Assembly (NCBI GenBank): GCA_034006035.1
Contig: JAVETN010000006.1
Span: forward strand, 62,001-126,000
Origin: Desulforegulaceae bacterium
Lineage (GTDB): Bacteria; Desulfobacterota; Desulfobacteria; Desulfobacterales; JACKCP01
DNA: 64,000 nt
Reading direction: 5' to 3'
The notes beneath the pieces were generated by a model. It was not told where the DNA came from. It saw nothing but the letters and a program-made list of their open reading frames with translations, and made no database searches. This document shows positions 1 through 9,123 of the stretch, piece after piece (positions within the stretch are counted from its first letter, which is position 1; every line of letters begins with the position of its first letter). The position numbers and the translations under genes were made by a program.

Positions 1-945
1 TAAATCTATTTTTTCAACTTTTAAATTTTCATTTTCAAGCCTGAGTTTTTCCTTCCACAAATTTACCTGCATTAAAAGATTTCCTCTGCAAAAAGAAGCA
101 AGCTTTGTAAAAAAAGGATCTATAGGTTCTTCATTAGAAGATATCCCTGTAATTTTTTTACCATTTGACATATTTAAAAATTTAAATTTTGTATACCTTG
201 CCCTTTGGACTGATTTAGAAAGAAGCTTGATAAATTTTTCATTGTCAAAAGCTTGTAAAGTAAAAACATTTTTTTTGGAAAGTCTGAAAATTAAATTTAA
301 ATATGACCATCCAAAACTCTGGCAACCCACCACTCCTTTTCCAATCTTTCCTGTTTCTGCAAGCTCAAGAAATTTACGGATTATTTTTAATCCATTTACA
401 TGGCGGAGAAAAAACTTTTCTAAATTGGGAAGGACCCATAATTTACCCGACTCTGGAAAACTTTCAGGAAGTTTATCAGAACCTGAAAGAATTTTATCAT
501 AATCTGGAGGCTCAATAATTGTTGAATCATTGTTTTTTGCCCACTTCTTAAGAATTTCACTATTTCCTGAGTATGGCTGCCCAACAATATAAACAACAGA
601 ATTACCTGTATCAGGATTTTCAAGCCAGTTGCTAAGAACATTGTCCAAAGCTTTTGTTCCGTCTTCAAAATCAATTATGGGAAGAAGAAATTCCTCAAGC
701 CGGGAGGGTAAAGAATAAAGTTCTTCTTCACTTCCCGGGTAAATTTCTTCACCCTTATCTTCCCTTTTGAAAATAAGCTTAAAAGATGACCATAAATCAG
801 CTGCCGCACTGCTAGCTGGAACTGTAGGAACTTTGAAACTGTCAAAAGAGACATATTCCCAAATTTCTTTTTCTGGAATAATTTCTTTTTCTGGTGAAGA
901 ATTAAATTTATCTTCTGAAAAAGAGGACTTGTTTTTTTTGCTCAT
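1..945 (-). CDS. Degenerate AAA/P-loop-like protein, C-terminus cut by window edge
   Basis: The frame is open from an ATG at 945 to the left edge, giving 315 residues with no stop. AGGA lies six bases before the ATG, which supports this start. The first 90 residues are low-complexity and acidic. Residues 117-129 form a strand followed by GQPYSGNS, which resembles a Walker A loop but has Asn where the catalytic Lys should be. LWVLPNLE (169-176), followed by FFLRH, resembles a Walker B strand without the usual Asp pair. A helical C-terminal part follows. I infer a catalytically dead or non-nucleotide-binding member of the AAA-like proteins found in proteobacterial membrane or channel loci. The exact function is unknown, and the partner genes are outside the window. 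Confidence 0.7.
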   Translation of the reverse strand, partial: MSKKNKSSFSEDKFNSSPEKEIIPEKEIWEYVSFDSFKVPTVPASSAAADLWSSFKLIFKREDKGEEIYPGSEEELYSLPSRLEEFLLPIIDFEDGTKALDNVLSNWLENPDTGNSVVYIVGQPYSGNSEILKKWAKNNDSTIIEPPDYDKILSGSDKLPESFPESGKLWVLPNLEKFFLRHVNGLKIIRKFLELAETGKIGKGVVGCQSFGWSYLNLIFRLSKKNVFTLQAFDNEKFIKLLSKSVQRARYTKFKFLNMSNGKKITGISSNEEPIDPFFTKLASFCRGNLLMQVNLWKEKLRLENENLKVEKIDL

Positions 946-1526
946 ATCAATCCTGAAATAAATAAAAAAATATTAAAAACAAAAACCTGATTTTGAAAAC
1001 TGTTGCTAAATTTTTTATGATAAAAAATTTGGCTTATTTACTCCAGCTTTAAATAATATTTTATAAAAGATTTTATTCTAGCGACACCAACAAAACACCT
1101 TATATTTTTAAAATAACACTCTCGGAAATTTTGTGGTTTTGAATTTTAAACCTGAATAATTTGGTGAATAAAAATTACCATAACAATTTGATATAAGAGT
1201 TAATTAGTTTAAAACTAAAAAAAGTGAATGCATTGTTTAGGTATATTGATTTGATAATATATCCATGCTATACGCACTAAGGATTTCAGATTAACAGCCA
1301 CAGGCTTACCTGGCCTGTCAACACCTAGAATTAAACCAGAACCAAAGTTGAAAGATCTATCCAGGTTAGCTTTTCATATAAAAACAATTTGAATCAGATC
1401 AAAGGCCTGACAGACAATGGCTATTAGGTTTTTGATCTGCCCTGTAAATGAACCAAAAATAATTTATAATTAAAACCATGGATCAAATTTTAAACAATAT
1501 TTTTTGTATTTTAAGCGGAGTATTAT
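946..1526. other. Intergenic region with promoter-like site and two hairpins
   Basis: This is 581 bases between divergent genes. The part next to the AAA-like gene (about 946-1240) is very AT-rich and shows nothing I recognise. A weak promoter-like pair for the plus strand is TTGATT at 1246-1251 and TATACG at 1269-1274, with 17-base spacing. From about 1280 to 1440 the composition becomes less AT-rich. It holds a small hairpin (1300-1305 with 1313-1318) and a long one (1395-1439). No reading frame of note is present. I see this as the leader of the SLC13-type permease gene. Confidence 0.5.
1395..1439 (+). promoter_or_regulatory. Long RNA hairpin in the leader of the permease gene
   Basis: Bases 1395-1408 can pair with 1426-1439 over 14 positions, counting two adjacent G-U wobbles, around a 17-base loop. 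The wobbles work only in RNA transcribed from the plus strand, toward the permease gene that starts 87 bases downstream. No U-run follows, so it is not an ordinary terminator. It may be a regulatory leader structure, or a relic of a mobile element imported with the GC-richer gene. Confidence 0.45.
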
Positions 1527-3875
1527 ATGACTGTTCAAGTAATTATTCTTTTAACAATTATCCTTATGGCCCTGATCGTGTTTATCGGAGGATGGCTATC
1601 AGCGGATCTTGTGGGGCTGCTTGTTCTTTCCACACTGACCCTGCTGGGATTTTTGACTCCAGATGAAGCTCTGGCCGGGTTCAGCAGTCCGGCGGTGGTT
1701 ACTGTGTGGGCTATGTTCATCCTTTCTGCAGGACTAAACCGTACAGGCATAGCCCATAGACTTGGACAGCCTCTTCAGCGTTTTGCTAAAGGCAGTGAGA
1801 TGACGCTTGTGGTCGTCTTGATGGCCACGGCCAGCATTTTTTCGGCCCTGATTAATACCACAACAGTTGCAGCTGTTCTTTTACCCACCGTCATGGATCT
1901 TGCCCGGCGCAGCGGCAGGCCTCCCTCACGGCTTTTGATGCCTTTTTCTTTAGGCTGCCTTCTTGGCGGGCCATTTACCGGAATTTCAACCTCTACCAAT
2001 ATCCTGGCAACTGATGTTTTAAGCAGTGCAGGTTTTACAACTTTTAAAATTTTTGATTTTACACCGATTACCGCGGCAATTGTGATGGCAGGCATTCTCT
2101 TTGTGGCCTTGATTGGGCGTTTTTTGTTGCCATCTGGAAGTGGAAAAACATTAGAGAATAAAAACCTTTCAAGCGAAGACCCCTACGGGCTTGACAAGCA
2201 TCTTTTCACCACTCTGATTCGTCCAGGATCAAAGCTTGCGGGTCGCACCCTGGTTGAGAGCAGGTGCGGTTCAGCTCTTTCCATCACAATTGTGGCGCTG
2301 AAGCGTAAAGGAGTACTAATTCTTGCCCCCCGTCCCACGGAAATTCTTCAGGTGGGTGACAAACTTATTTTCCACGGCCAGACTGATCGTGTAAAACAAA
2401 TGAACGGCAGTGAGCATCTTAAAATAGAACCAATGGATCAAGCCAGTAATATAATTTGTCAACAAATGGTGGTTGCCGATTGTCGGGTCTCTGAAGATTC
2501 TTCTCTTTTAGGGGCTACGCTTTTTGAAAGTGGATTACGGCGTGAACACCATGTTCATGTATTAACTTTGCATAATTCTGAGGGCAAGCTTGTCAAAGAT
2601 GCCTTACGCCATCCTTTTGCTCCTGGTGATCGTTTACTGCTCCAGGGTGAAAAAAAAGCTCTAGAAGAATTTTTTAACAAAGATTTAGTAACTGGGCCTA
2701 AGTTTATCGATCAAAGTGAGGTGGATAATTTAACAGGTGGCCATGGCCAAATTTTGCCCGTGCGTATTCCTTCAGGTTCGGGGCTTTTGGATCGCAGTCT
2801 GCTTGAAACCCGTCTGGGTAATGTTTTTGGTCTTACCGTTGCAGGAATCCTTAGGGACGAAGCCTTGATTTGTATGCCGTCTCCCCAGGAAAAAATCCAG
2901 GCAAATGATCTATTACTCATGCAAGGCTCTCCACAAGACCTTGAAATCCTTGAGGGGCTTCAGGATCTTGTGATTTATGAAAAATCTGCCGGCCTTTTAG
3001 CCGAGTTGGAGTCCCAGCAGGTTGGTGTTACCGAAGTATTACTTTCACCTAGAACCACCCTTGCAGGCCAAACCCTGGGGGATCTTTTGTTCCGGGAACA
3101 TTATGGGGTCAGCGTACTTGCGATTTTACGCAAGGGCAAAGTCTTTAGAACCCGTTTACAGGAAATGCCCCTCAAGTTTGGGGATGCCCTGCTTGTTTAT
3201 GGACAAAGGGAAAAACTGCACGCCGTGGCAAGGGATCCTGATTTTCTTGTACTGGATACCTCTGCTGTCAAGGTTCCCCGTCTGGAAAAAGCAGGTTTTG
3301 CAGCTGTTATTATGGTTTTAGTTATTGCCAGTGCCATCCTTGGTTTGCTTCCTATTTCCATTGCCGCAGTTGCCGGAGCCTCTCTTATGATTTTGTCCGG
3401 AGCATTAAGCATGCAAGAAGCTTATCGAGCCATTGAGTGGAGAGTTGTTTTTCTCATGGCCAGTATGCTTCCCCTGGGGGTTGCCATCCAAAAAACAGGA
3501 GCTGCTCAAATGGGGGCTGATTTTTTAATCACCATGGTAGGTGATCTTGGACCCCGCTGGGTGGTTGCTGCCTTTTTCTTTGTTACCGTTATAGCGGTTC
3601 AGGCTATTCCTCCGTCCGCTCTTGTTGTGCTCATGGCTCCTGTAGCCCTGAGCGTTGCTGCAAGCTTGGGGATTTCCCCTCAGCTCCTAATAATGACCGT
3701 TGCCATAGCCGTTTCTGCCAGCTTTGCAAGTCCTGTTTCCCATGCCGCCCATATGCTTGTCATGGGACCTGGCGGGTATAAATTCATTGATTATATCAAA
3801 GTGGGAGCACCCCTTACTATAATAGTTTTTGGAGTTTCAGTTTGGCTGCTTCCTATTTTCTGGCCACCTTATTAG
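1527..3875 (+). CDS. SLC13-type (DASS) anion permease with four RCK_C domains
   Basis: This is a 782-residue inner-membrane transporter. Hydrophobic helices occupy residues 1-200 and 585-782. The two halves carry the Ser/Thr-Asn-Thr-type and Pro-rich re-entrant signatures of the family (INTTT near 109, STSTN at 154-158, PPSA near 696). Between them lie four successive TrkA-C-like (RCK_C) domains at about 225-295, 312-382, 408-480 and 500-570; two is the commoner number. GCGGAG precedes the ATG. Family members move dicarboxylates, sulfate or other anions with Na+ or H+. The substrate cannot be read from the sequence, although sulfate is plausible in this kind of organism. The gene is clearly richer in G+C than everything around it, which suggests acquisition by transfer. 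It appears to be monocistronic. Confidence 0.9.
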   Translation: MTVQVIILLTIILMALIVFIGGWLSADLVGLLVLSTLTLLGFLTPDEALAGFSSPAVVTVWAMFILSAGLNRTGIAHRLGQPLQRFAKGSEMTLVVVLMATASIFSALINTTTVAAVLLPTVMDLARRSGRPPSRLLMPFSLGCLLGGPFTGISTSTNILATDVLSSAGFTTFKIFDFTPITAAIVMAGILFVALIGRFLLPSGSGKTLENKNLSSEDPYGLDKHLFTTLIRPGSKLAGRTLVESRCGSALSITIVALKRKGVLILAPRPTEILQVGDKLIFHGQTDRVKQMNGSEHLKIEPMDQASNIICQQMVVADCRVSEDSSLLGATLFESGLRREHHVHVLTLHNSEGKLVKDALRHPFAPGDRLLLQGEKKALEEFFNKDLVTGPKFIDQSEVDNLTGGHGQILPVRIPSGSGLLDRSLLETRLGNVFGLTVAGILRDEALICMPSPQEKIQANDLLLMQGSPQDLEILEGLQDLVIYEKSAGLLAELESQQVGVTEVLLSPRTTLAGQTLGDLLFREHYGVSVLAILRKGKVFRTRLQEMPLKFGDALLVYGQREKLHAVARDPDFLVLDTSAVKVPRLEKAGFAAVIMVLVIASAILGLLPISIAAVAGASLMILSGALSMQEAYRAIEWRVVFLMASMLPLGVAIQKTGAAQMGADFLITMVGDLGPRWVVAAFFFVTVIAVQAIPPSALVVLMAPVALSVAASLGISPQLLIMTVAIAVSASFASPVSHAAHMLVMGPGGYKFIDYIKVGAPLTIIVFGVSVWLLPIFWPPY

Positions 3876-3919
3876 TTGCGGAAATGCTCCATAAAACAGA
3901 CAACTTGCGACAATTAAAA

Positions 3920-3957
3920 CAACAAAAGGAGTTTGTAAATACAAACTCCCTTTGTTG
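3920..3957 (-). terminator. Strong hairpin between convergent genes
   Basis: Bases 3920-3936 pair with 3941-3957 around a four-base loop. The 17-position stem has one non-Watson-Crick position, which is a G-U wobble in minus-strand RNA. On the minus strand the stem is followed by TTTT, so it should terminate the choline operon 14 bases after its last stop codon. It may also stop the permease transcript from the other side. Confidence 0.75.
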
Positions 3958-3970
3958 AAACTAAATAAGC

Positions 3971-4915
3971 CTATAGTTTGTTAAGATAGGTTTCAAATGC
4001 CTCAAGACCATTTTTGCCGTCTTTTGTTTTAACATTATTAAACCATGGACGATAAACTTCAGGATTTTTCTTAATCCAAGCTAAACCAGCTTGTTTAGGA
4101 GTCAGATTCTGATCCTTTTTAAGTGAATCCATTATTTCATTCATCATAGGAATGGGGAACTTTAAGTTTTTAAGGAAAGTTGCAGTATTAGGCTGTTCCT
4201 TATCAAAGCCTTTTCTTATATTTGTATAAACAACAGCTGTACCATTATTTGGGCCAAAGGTATCAGGGGTTGAACCTGTAAGATAGGTCATATCAATAAC
4301 TTCATTCATATAATGAGGAGACCATCCTAAAAACACCACCCATTTTTTTGTTTTTGTATAAGACCTTACCTGGGAAAGCATTCCAGCCTCACTTGAAGGG
4401 ATCAGCTCAAAACCTTTAAGATTAAACATATTTTTATCAATCATGGTCTGAATCACAAGATTTCCGTCGTTTCCTTCTTCAATTCCATAAATTCTTCCAT
4501 CAAGCTTATCTTTAAACTTTGCTATATCTGAAAAATCTTTAAGACCGCCTTCAGCAGCATAAGTTGGAACTGCCAAAGTGTATTTGGCTCCGGGCATATT
4601 TGCAACAAAATTTACAACTGTTCCTCTGTCAAAATATCTTTCAGCAATATTTGTCATTGAAGGATACCAGTATCCAAGAAAAACATCAGCATCACCTGTT
4701 TCAAGTGCCTTGTATGCTATAGGCACAGAAACCATTAGATTTGAAGCCTTATAACCAAGGTTGTTAAGAATAGTTACTGAAAGTTCTGTTTTTACAGTTA
4801 TTCCTGTCCAACTTGTGCTTACAAACCTGATTTCATCTTTTGCATAAACAGATCCTGCAAAAACAAAAGAGAAAATCATAAAAAATACCAGCCACGTTTT
4901 TTTTAAATTAAACAT
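3971..4915 (-). CDS. Choline/glycine-betaine ABC transporter substrate-binding protein (ProX/ChoX type)
   Basis: This 314-residue periplasmic solute-binding protein starts with a clear signal peptide, with likely cleavage after VYA at residue 25. The mature part has the OpuAC fold signatures: SWTG near residue 34 (Trp36) and GYWYPS near 81-86. These supply the aromatic cage that holds a quaternary ammonium group in this family. The gene is last in the operon, 83 bases after betB, so it probably delivers choline to the BetA/BetB pathway. No permease or ATPase gene accompanies it in the window, so its membrane partners must be elsewhere. Choline versus betaine preference is inferred from context. 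Confidence 0.88.
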   Translation of the reverse strand: MFNLKKTWLVFFMIFSFVFAGSVYAKDEIRFVSTSWTGITVKTELSVTILNNLGYKASNLMVSVPIAYKALETGDADVFLGYWYPSMTNIAERYFDRGTVVNFVANMPGAKYTLAVPTYAAEGGLKDFSDIAKFKDKLDGRIYGIEEGNDGNLVIQTMIDKNMFNLKGFELIPSSEAGMLSQVRSYTKTKKWVVFLGWSPHYMNEVIDMTYLTGSTPDTFGPNNGTAVVYTNIRKGFDKEQPNTATFLKNLKFPIPMMNEIMDSLKKDQNLTPKQAGLAWIKKNPEVYRPWFNNVKTKDGKNGLEAFETYLNKL

Positions 4916-4998
4916 AAAAACTCCTTATTTTTTATTAACTAATTTGATTAAAAACATTTAACCGAAATAAACCGGATATCAAACAACTTTTTAACAAC

Positions 4999-6477
4999 TT
5001 ATTTAAATTTGCCAAACCAGTTCATTGGCTTATTTTGATAATTTTGGAAAACATGCTTGAGTTCGCAATACTCATGGAATCCCTCAAGTCCAAGTTCTCT
5101 TCCTATTCCAGATTGCTTATACCCTCCCCAAGGAGCTCTTGGGTAATATACATTGAAATCATTTATCCAAATTGTTCCAAACCTTAATCCTTTTGAAAAT
5201 TTTTCAATTCTTGAAGGTGAATTTGTCCAAAATCCTGCAGAAAGTCCATATTTTGTATCATTGGCAAGTTTTAAAGCTTCATCATCAGAAGAAAATTTTT
5301 CAACAGTAATTACAGGACCAAAACTTTCTTCTTTTACAATTTTCATTTCTGCTTTGCAGTTTGTAAAAAGAGTGGGAAGGTAGAAAAATCCTTTTTTTAA
5401 TTTTTCATCATCCGGTCTTTTTCCACCTGTTTCCAGGATTGCCCCTTCTTTTAAAGCAAGACTTACATAGTTTTCTATTTTTTCTCTGTGCTCTTCTGAA
5501 ATAAGCGGACCCATTTCAGTTGATTCATCAAACCCGTTTCCAATTTTTATTTTTTCAATCCGATTTTTAAGCTCTAAAACAAATTTATCATGGATTTTAT
5601 CTTCAACCATCAGTCTTGCCCCTGCTGAGCAAATCTGGCCAGCATGGAAAAACACAGCATTTAGAGCAAAATCAAGAGCTGTTTCAAAATCACAATCTGA
5701 AAAAACTATATTGGGATTTTTTCCCCCAAGCTCCAAAGCAATCTTTTTCAAACTGCTAGCAGCTGACTGCATTATGATTTTTCCTGTTTCAATCCCTCCT
5801 GTAAAAGAGATGAGATCAACATCTAAAGACTTGGCAAGCTCTGAACCCACTTTGTTTCCAGTACCTAAAACAAGATTTACAACACCTGGAGGAATTCCTG
5901 CTTCCTCTGCAAGCTCAGTTATTTTTATTGTGGTAAGAGGGGTAATTTCACTTGGTTTCATTACAATAGTGCATCCGGCTGCAAGTGATGGGGCCATTTT
6001 CCATGAAGCTTGTAAAAGAGGGTAATTCCAGGGTGAAATCTGCCCACAAACCCCAACAGGTTCATACACAGCTTTACTTGATGTATCCGGGAAAGGAGAA
6101 TCTATAATATAGCCTTTGTTTTCCTCTGCTATGGACGAATAATATTTAAAAACATCTGCAATTCCGTCCATATCCCAGCGGCTTTCTTCAACTGTTTTAC
6201 CTGTATCCAGACTTTCAAGTCGTGAAAGCTCTTCATGATCCCGAAGAATTAATTCATGAATTTTATGAAGATACTCTCCTCGTTTAGCTCCTGAAAGACT
6301 TGACCAGATACCTGAATCAAAAGCTTGTCTTGCGGCTTTTATTGCTTTTACACTATCCCTTTCATCTCCTTCAGCAACTTTTGCTATCACACTTTGATCA
6401 AAGGGATTTATAATTTTCCTTGTTCCTCCGGACTCTGATTCAACCCATTTTCCGTTTATGAACATTTTTTTAAACAT
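4999..6477 (-). CDS. betB: Betaine aldehyde dehydrogenase
   Basis: This is a 492-residue cytosolic NAD(P)-dependent aldehyde dehydrogenase that oxidises betaine aldehyde to glycine betaine. The oxyanion-hole motif SPWNYPL is at 148-154, the general base Glu249 lies in LELGGKNP, and the nucleophile Cys283 lies in GQICSAG. The length is normal for the family. It starts 11 bases after the betA stop, and its position between betA and a choline-binding protein is the main reason for the substrate call. Without that context it would simply be called an ALDH-superfamily enzyme. Confidence 0.92.
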   Translation of the reverse strand: MFKKMFINGKWVESESGGTRKIINPFDQSVIAKVAEGDERDSVKAIKAARQAFDSGIWSSLSGAKRGEYLHKIHELILRDHEELSRLESLDTGKTVEESRWDMDGIADVFKYYSSIAEENKGYIIDSPFPDTSSKAVYEPVGVCGQISPWNYPLLQASWKMAPSLAAGCTIVMKPSEITPLTTIKITELAEEAGIPPGVVNLVLGTGNKVGSELAKSLDVDLISFTGGIETGKIIMQSAASSLKKIALELGGKNPNIVFSDCDFETALDFALNAVFFHAGQICSAGARLMVEDKIHDKFVLELKNRIEKIKIGNGFDESTEMGPLISEEHREKIENYVSLALKEGAILETGGKRPDDEKLKKGFFYLPTLFTNCKAEMKIVKEESFGPVITVEKFSSDDEALKLANDTKYGLSAGFWTNSPSRIEKFSKGLRFGTIWINDFNVYYPRAPWGGYKQSGIGRELGLEGFHEYCELKHVFQNYQNKPMNWFGKFK

Positions 6478-6488
6478 AAAACTTCCTT

Positions 6489-8141
6489 TTATTGTTTTTC
6501 GTGCTTGTAAAAAGGTACTTTTTCAGCGGGAAGAGGTTTTTTCCCAAGAATCATATCTGCAGCTTTTTCTGCAATCATCATTACAGGTCCATAAATATTT
6601 CCATTGGGAATAAGTGGCATTACCGAAGCATCAACAACTCTTAAATTTTCAACTCCATGAACTTTGAGTTCAGAGTCAACAACAGCCATCTCATCATAAC
6701 CCATTTTACAGGTACAACTTGGGTGATATGCACTTTCACCTTCTCTGGCAACAAAATCAAGAATCTGTTCATCTGTCTGGGAATCAACTCCTGGTGCAAG
6801 CTCTTTTCCTCTAAGCTCGTCAAATGCTGACTGATTTGCGATTTCTCTTGTCTTTCTTATAGCTTCAACCCACTCTTTTCTTTCCTGCTCAGTTGAAAGA
6901 TAATTAAAAAGAATTGAGGGATATTGATCAGGATTTTTCGACTTGATTTTAACATGACCTCTTACATCTGTATTCATTGGTCCCACATGAAACTGGAATC
7001 CATGGCCTTCCTGTGGAGCTGAACCATCATAGCGGATTGCAATTGGAAGAAAATGATACTGAAGGTTGGGGTATTTAACTTCATCATTTCCTCTTATAAA
7101 TCCACCTGCCTCAAAATGATTTGTTGCAGCAGCACCTTTTCTTTGAAAAAGCCATTGAGCACCTATAAAAGGCTGTCTATACCATTTAAGTGCCGGAAAC
7201 ATGCTAACAGGTTTTTTACATGCATATTGAACATAAAGCTCAAGATGATCCTGAAGATTTTCGCCAACACCTTTAAGATCCTTTACCACATCAATTCCAA
7301 GATCTTTCAGTTCTTCTCCGTTTCCAATTCCTGAAAGCTGTAATAACTGAGGTGAATTTATTGCTCCTCCGCAGCTGATAATCTCTTTTCCGTAAACCTT
7401 TTGTTGATTTTTTCCTTTTACATTAAACTCAACCCCAACAGCTTTATTTCCCTCAAAAAGAATTCTTGAAGCCTTGGCAAAACATTGTATTTTTAGATTT
7501 GTTCTCTCTTTTTTGACAGGATGAATATATGCCCTTGCTGCATTATATCTTCTTCCCCTGTAAATATTTTGGTCAAACTTTGAAAAACCTTCTTGTTGGT
7601 AGCCGTTAACATCTTCTGTCAAGGGGTAACCTGCCTGCTGGACAGCTTCAAAAAAAGCATCAAAAAGAGGATTTTCACACTTTGCAGTTGAAATTTTAAG
7701 TGGCCCTTTATCTCCGTGATAGAGATTTGCACCCACAAGCCTTGTTTCAAATTTTTTAAAATAAGGAAGGCATTGAAAATAACTCCAGTCTTCAAGCCCT
7801 TCTATTCTTGACCATTTTTCATAATCCATTGCGTTGCCGCGTATATAAATCATTCCGTTTATTGTACTGGAGCCGCCAAGAACTTTTCCCCTTGGCTGAT
7901 AAATTCTTCTATTATTCATAAATGGTTCAGGATCAGATTCATACCACCAATTATAAAATCTTCCCTGTAAAGGATAGGTAAGAGCAGCCGGCATATGGAT
8001 CCTGAAATCAAGCTTATAATCAGGTCTTCCAGCTTCAAGCACAAGAACCTTATTTGATGGATCTTTGCTAAGCCTGTTTGCCAGCACACTTCCGGCTGAG
8101 CCTCCTCCAATTATTATATAATCATAGTTTGTCTTTCCCAT
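6489..8141 (-). CDS. betA: Choline dehydrogenase (GMC flavoprotein)
   Basis: This 550-residue FAD-dependent glucose-methanol-choline oxidoreductase catalyses choline to betaine aldehyde and can often take a second oxidation step. The ADP-binding motif GGGSAGSVLANRLS is near residue 12, the GMC signature GGSSTING lies near residue 90, and the active-site pair is His473 (YHPSCTCKMG) and Asn515 (PNGN). The start ATG lies inside the end of the upstream regulator gene (20-base overlap), so the two are probably translationally coupled. In a strict anaerobe the electrons must go to a quinone or another carrier rather than to oxygen. Confidence 0.93.
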   Translation of the reverse strand: MGKTNYDYIIIGGGSAGSVLANRLSKDPSNKVLVLEAGRPDYKLDFRIHMPAALTYPLQGRFYNWWYESDPEPFMNNRRIYQPRGKVLGGSSTINGMIYIRGNAMDYEKWSRIEGLEDWSYFQCLPYFKKFETRLVGANLYHGDKGPLKISTAKCENPLFDAFFEAVQQAGYPLTEDVNGYQQEGFSKFDQNIYRGRRYNAARAYIHPVKKERTNLKIQCFAKASRILFEGNKAVGVEFNVKGKNQQKVYGKEIISCGGAINSPQLLQLSGIGNGEELKDLGIDVVKDLKGVGENLQDHLELYVQYACKKPVSMFPALKWYRQPFIGAQWLFQRKGAAATNHFEAGGFIRGNDEVKYPNLQYHFLPIAIRYDGSAPQEGHGFQFHVGPMNTDVRGHVKIKSKNPDQYPSILFNYLSTEQERKEWVEAIRKTREIANQSAFDELRGKELAPGVDSQTDEQILDFVAREGESAYHPSCTCKMGYDEMAVVDSELKVHGVENLRVVDASVMPLIPNGNIYGPVMMIAEKAADMILGKKPLPAEKVPFYKHEKQ

Positions 8142-8898
8142 TAATCCTCCTAAAAATTTTAATTAAATTATTGTCTGCTTTTTTGTCTTCAATACACTGC
8201 CTTAAAAGAGAATAATGATAACCAATAGAAGAAAGTGCTTTCATAGGTTCATTACTCTTGATTTCAAAAGCTGTTTTTTTCCAATTATCAGCTGTAAGCC
8301 TTCTAAATTCTTCTTTTTCATACAAAGCATAGTCATATGATGAAAAACCAAATTGTACTGCTTCCATTATCCAGTCAAACAAAGGATTTTTTGTCATTTT
8401 AGCCAAAAGAATATTAAGTTCCCTGTCAGCTTCGCCAATCAGGGTCAAATCTGGATTTTCACAAGAAATGAGTTTACTAAGTTCAACTGCTTTTCCATAA
8501 AGATATTCTTTTTCTTCCACACTACCCCTTGCTATGGAAAGAATAGTTATTGTCTGATCTATATTTTCCCTGAATTCTATGAGCTTTTCAGGCTCAATTT
8601 CCTTTTGTTTTAAAAACAAGGATAAAGTTTCGCTTATTTTACCTACTTCAACTTCTTTGACAAAAGCTCCGCCCCTTGAACCTTTTCTAATTTCTAAAAG
8701 ATCTTTTTGCTTTAAAATTTTAAGAGCTTCCCTGACCACCCCTCTTCCTGTGCCGAACTGAAGCTGAAGCTCCCTTTCGCTTGGCAGTTTTTCGCCGGGG
8801 AGGAAATCTCTGTTTAAAATTGCAGCTTCAATCTGAAGTAAAATATCTTCCACTGCCCTTCCCTGAATAGCTCTTTTAAATACGTACTTTGCCTCCAT
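8122..8898 (-). CDS. GntR/FadR-family transcriptional regulator of the choline operon
   Basis: This 258-residue cytosolic regulator has an N-terminal winged helix-turn-helix (about residues 15-80, containing GEKLPSEREL and GVVREALKIL) and a C-terminal helical FCD-type ligand domain (about 100-240). It is the first gene of the gntR-betA-betB-binding-protein operon and overlaps betA by 20 bases. A TTGGTnnnACCAA palindrome of the type bound by this family lies 31 bases before its start, pointing to autoregulation. It takes the place of the TetR-family BetI found in Escherichia coli. The effector is unknown; choline or betaine aldehyde is the natural guess. Confidence 0.88.
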   Translation of the reverse strand: MEAKYVFKRAIQGRAVEDILLQIEAAILNRDFLPGEKLPSERELQLQFGTGRGVVREALKILKQKDLLEIRKGSRGGAFVKEVEVGKISETLSLFLKQKEIEPEKLIEFRENIDQTITILSIARGSVEEKEYLYGKAVELSKLISCENPDLTLIGEADRELNILLAKMTKNPLFDWIMEAVQFGFSSYDYALYEKEEFRRLTADNWKKTAFEIKSNEPMKALSSIGYHYSLLRQCIEDKKADNNLIKIFRRINGKDKL

Positions 8899-8928
8899 TC
8901 AAAACCCTTTCATCTCAATCAACTCTCT

Positions 8929-8941
8929 TTGGTAATACCAA
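8929..8941. promoter_or_regulatory. GntR/FadR-type operator before the regulator gene
   Basis: TTGGTAATACCAA is a palindrome around a three-base centre and matches the TGGTnnnACCA core known for FadR-subfamily operators. It lies between the promoter-like site at 8945-8971 and the regulator start at 8898, a position expected to block transcription. Inference: autorepression of the choline operon. Confidence 0.7.
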
Positions 8942-8944
8942 TAC

Positions 8945-8971
8945 GCTATATAATATCGTTTTTTAAGTCAA
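8945..8971 (-). promoter_or_regulatory. Candidate promoter of the choline operon
   Basis: On the minus strand TTGACT (8966-8971) is a five-of-six match to the -35 consensus. TATAGC (8945-8950) follows after 15 bases, which is slightly short spacing. The operator palindrome begins only a few bases downstream. Confidence 0.4.
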
Positions 8972-9123
8972 TAAAAAATCTGAAAACTTTTAGACATATA
9001 AGCTTAAAGTGTGAAATCAATATGTTATAGTAGACAAGAGAAACTAGGTATGAAAAAAAAGCTGATAAAAACAAGAAGTTTAATCCAAATAAAACGCAAC
9101 AACCATCTGATTTTAATCATTTT

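Noticed and set aside
1478-1666. A 62-codon plus-strand frame beginning at ATG 1478, upstream of and overlapping the permease gene
   Set aside because: It overlaps the real permease start in another frame, and the ribosome site and family N-terminus support 1527.
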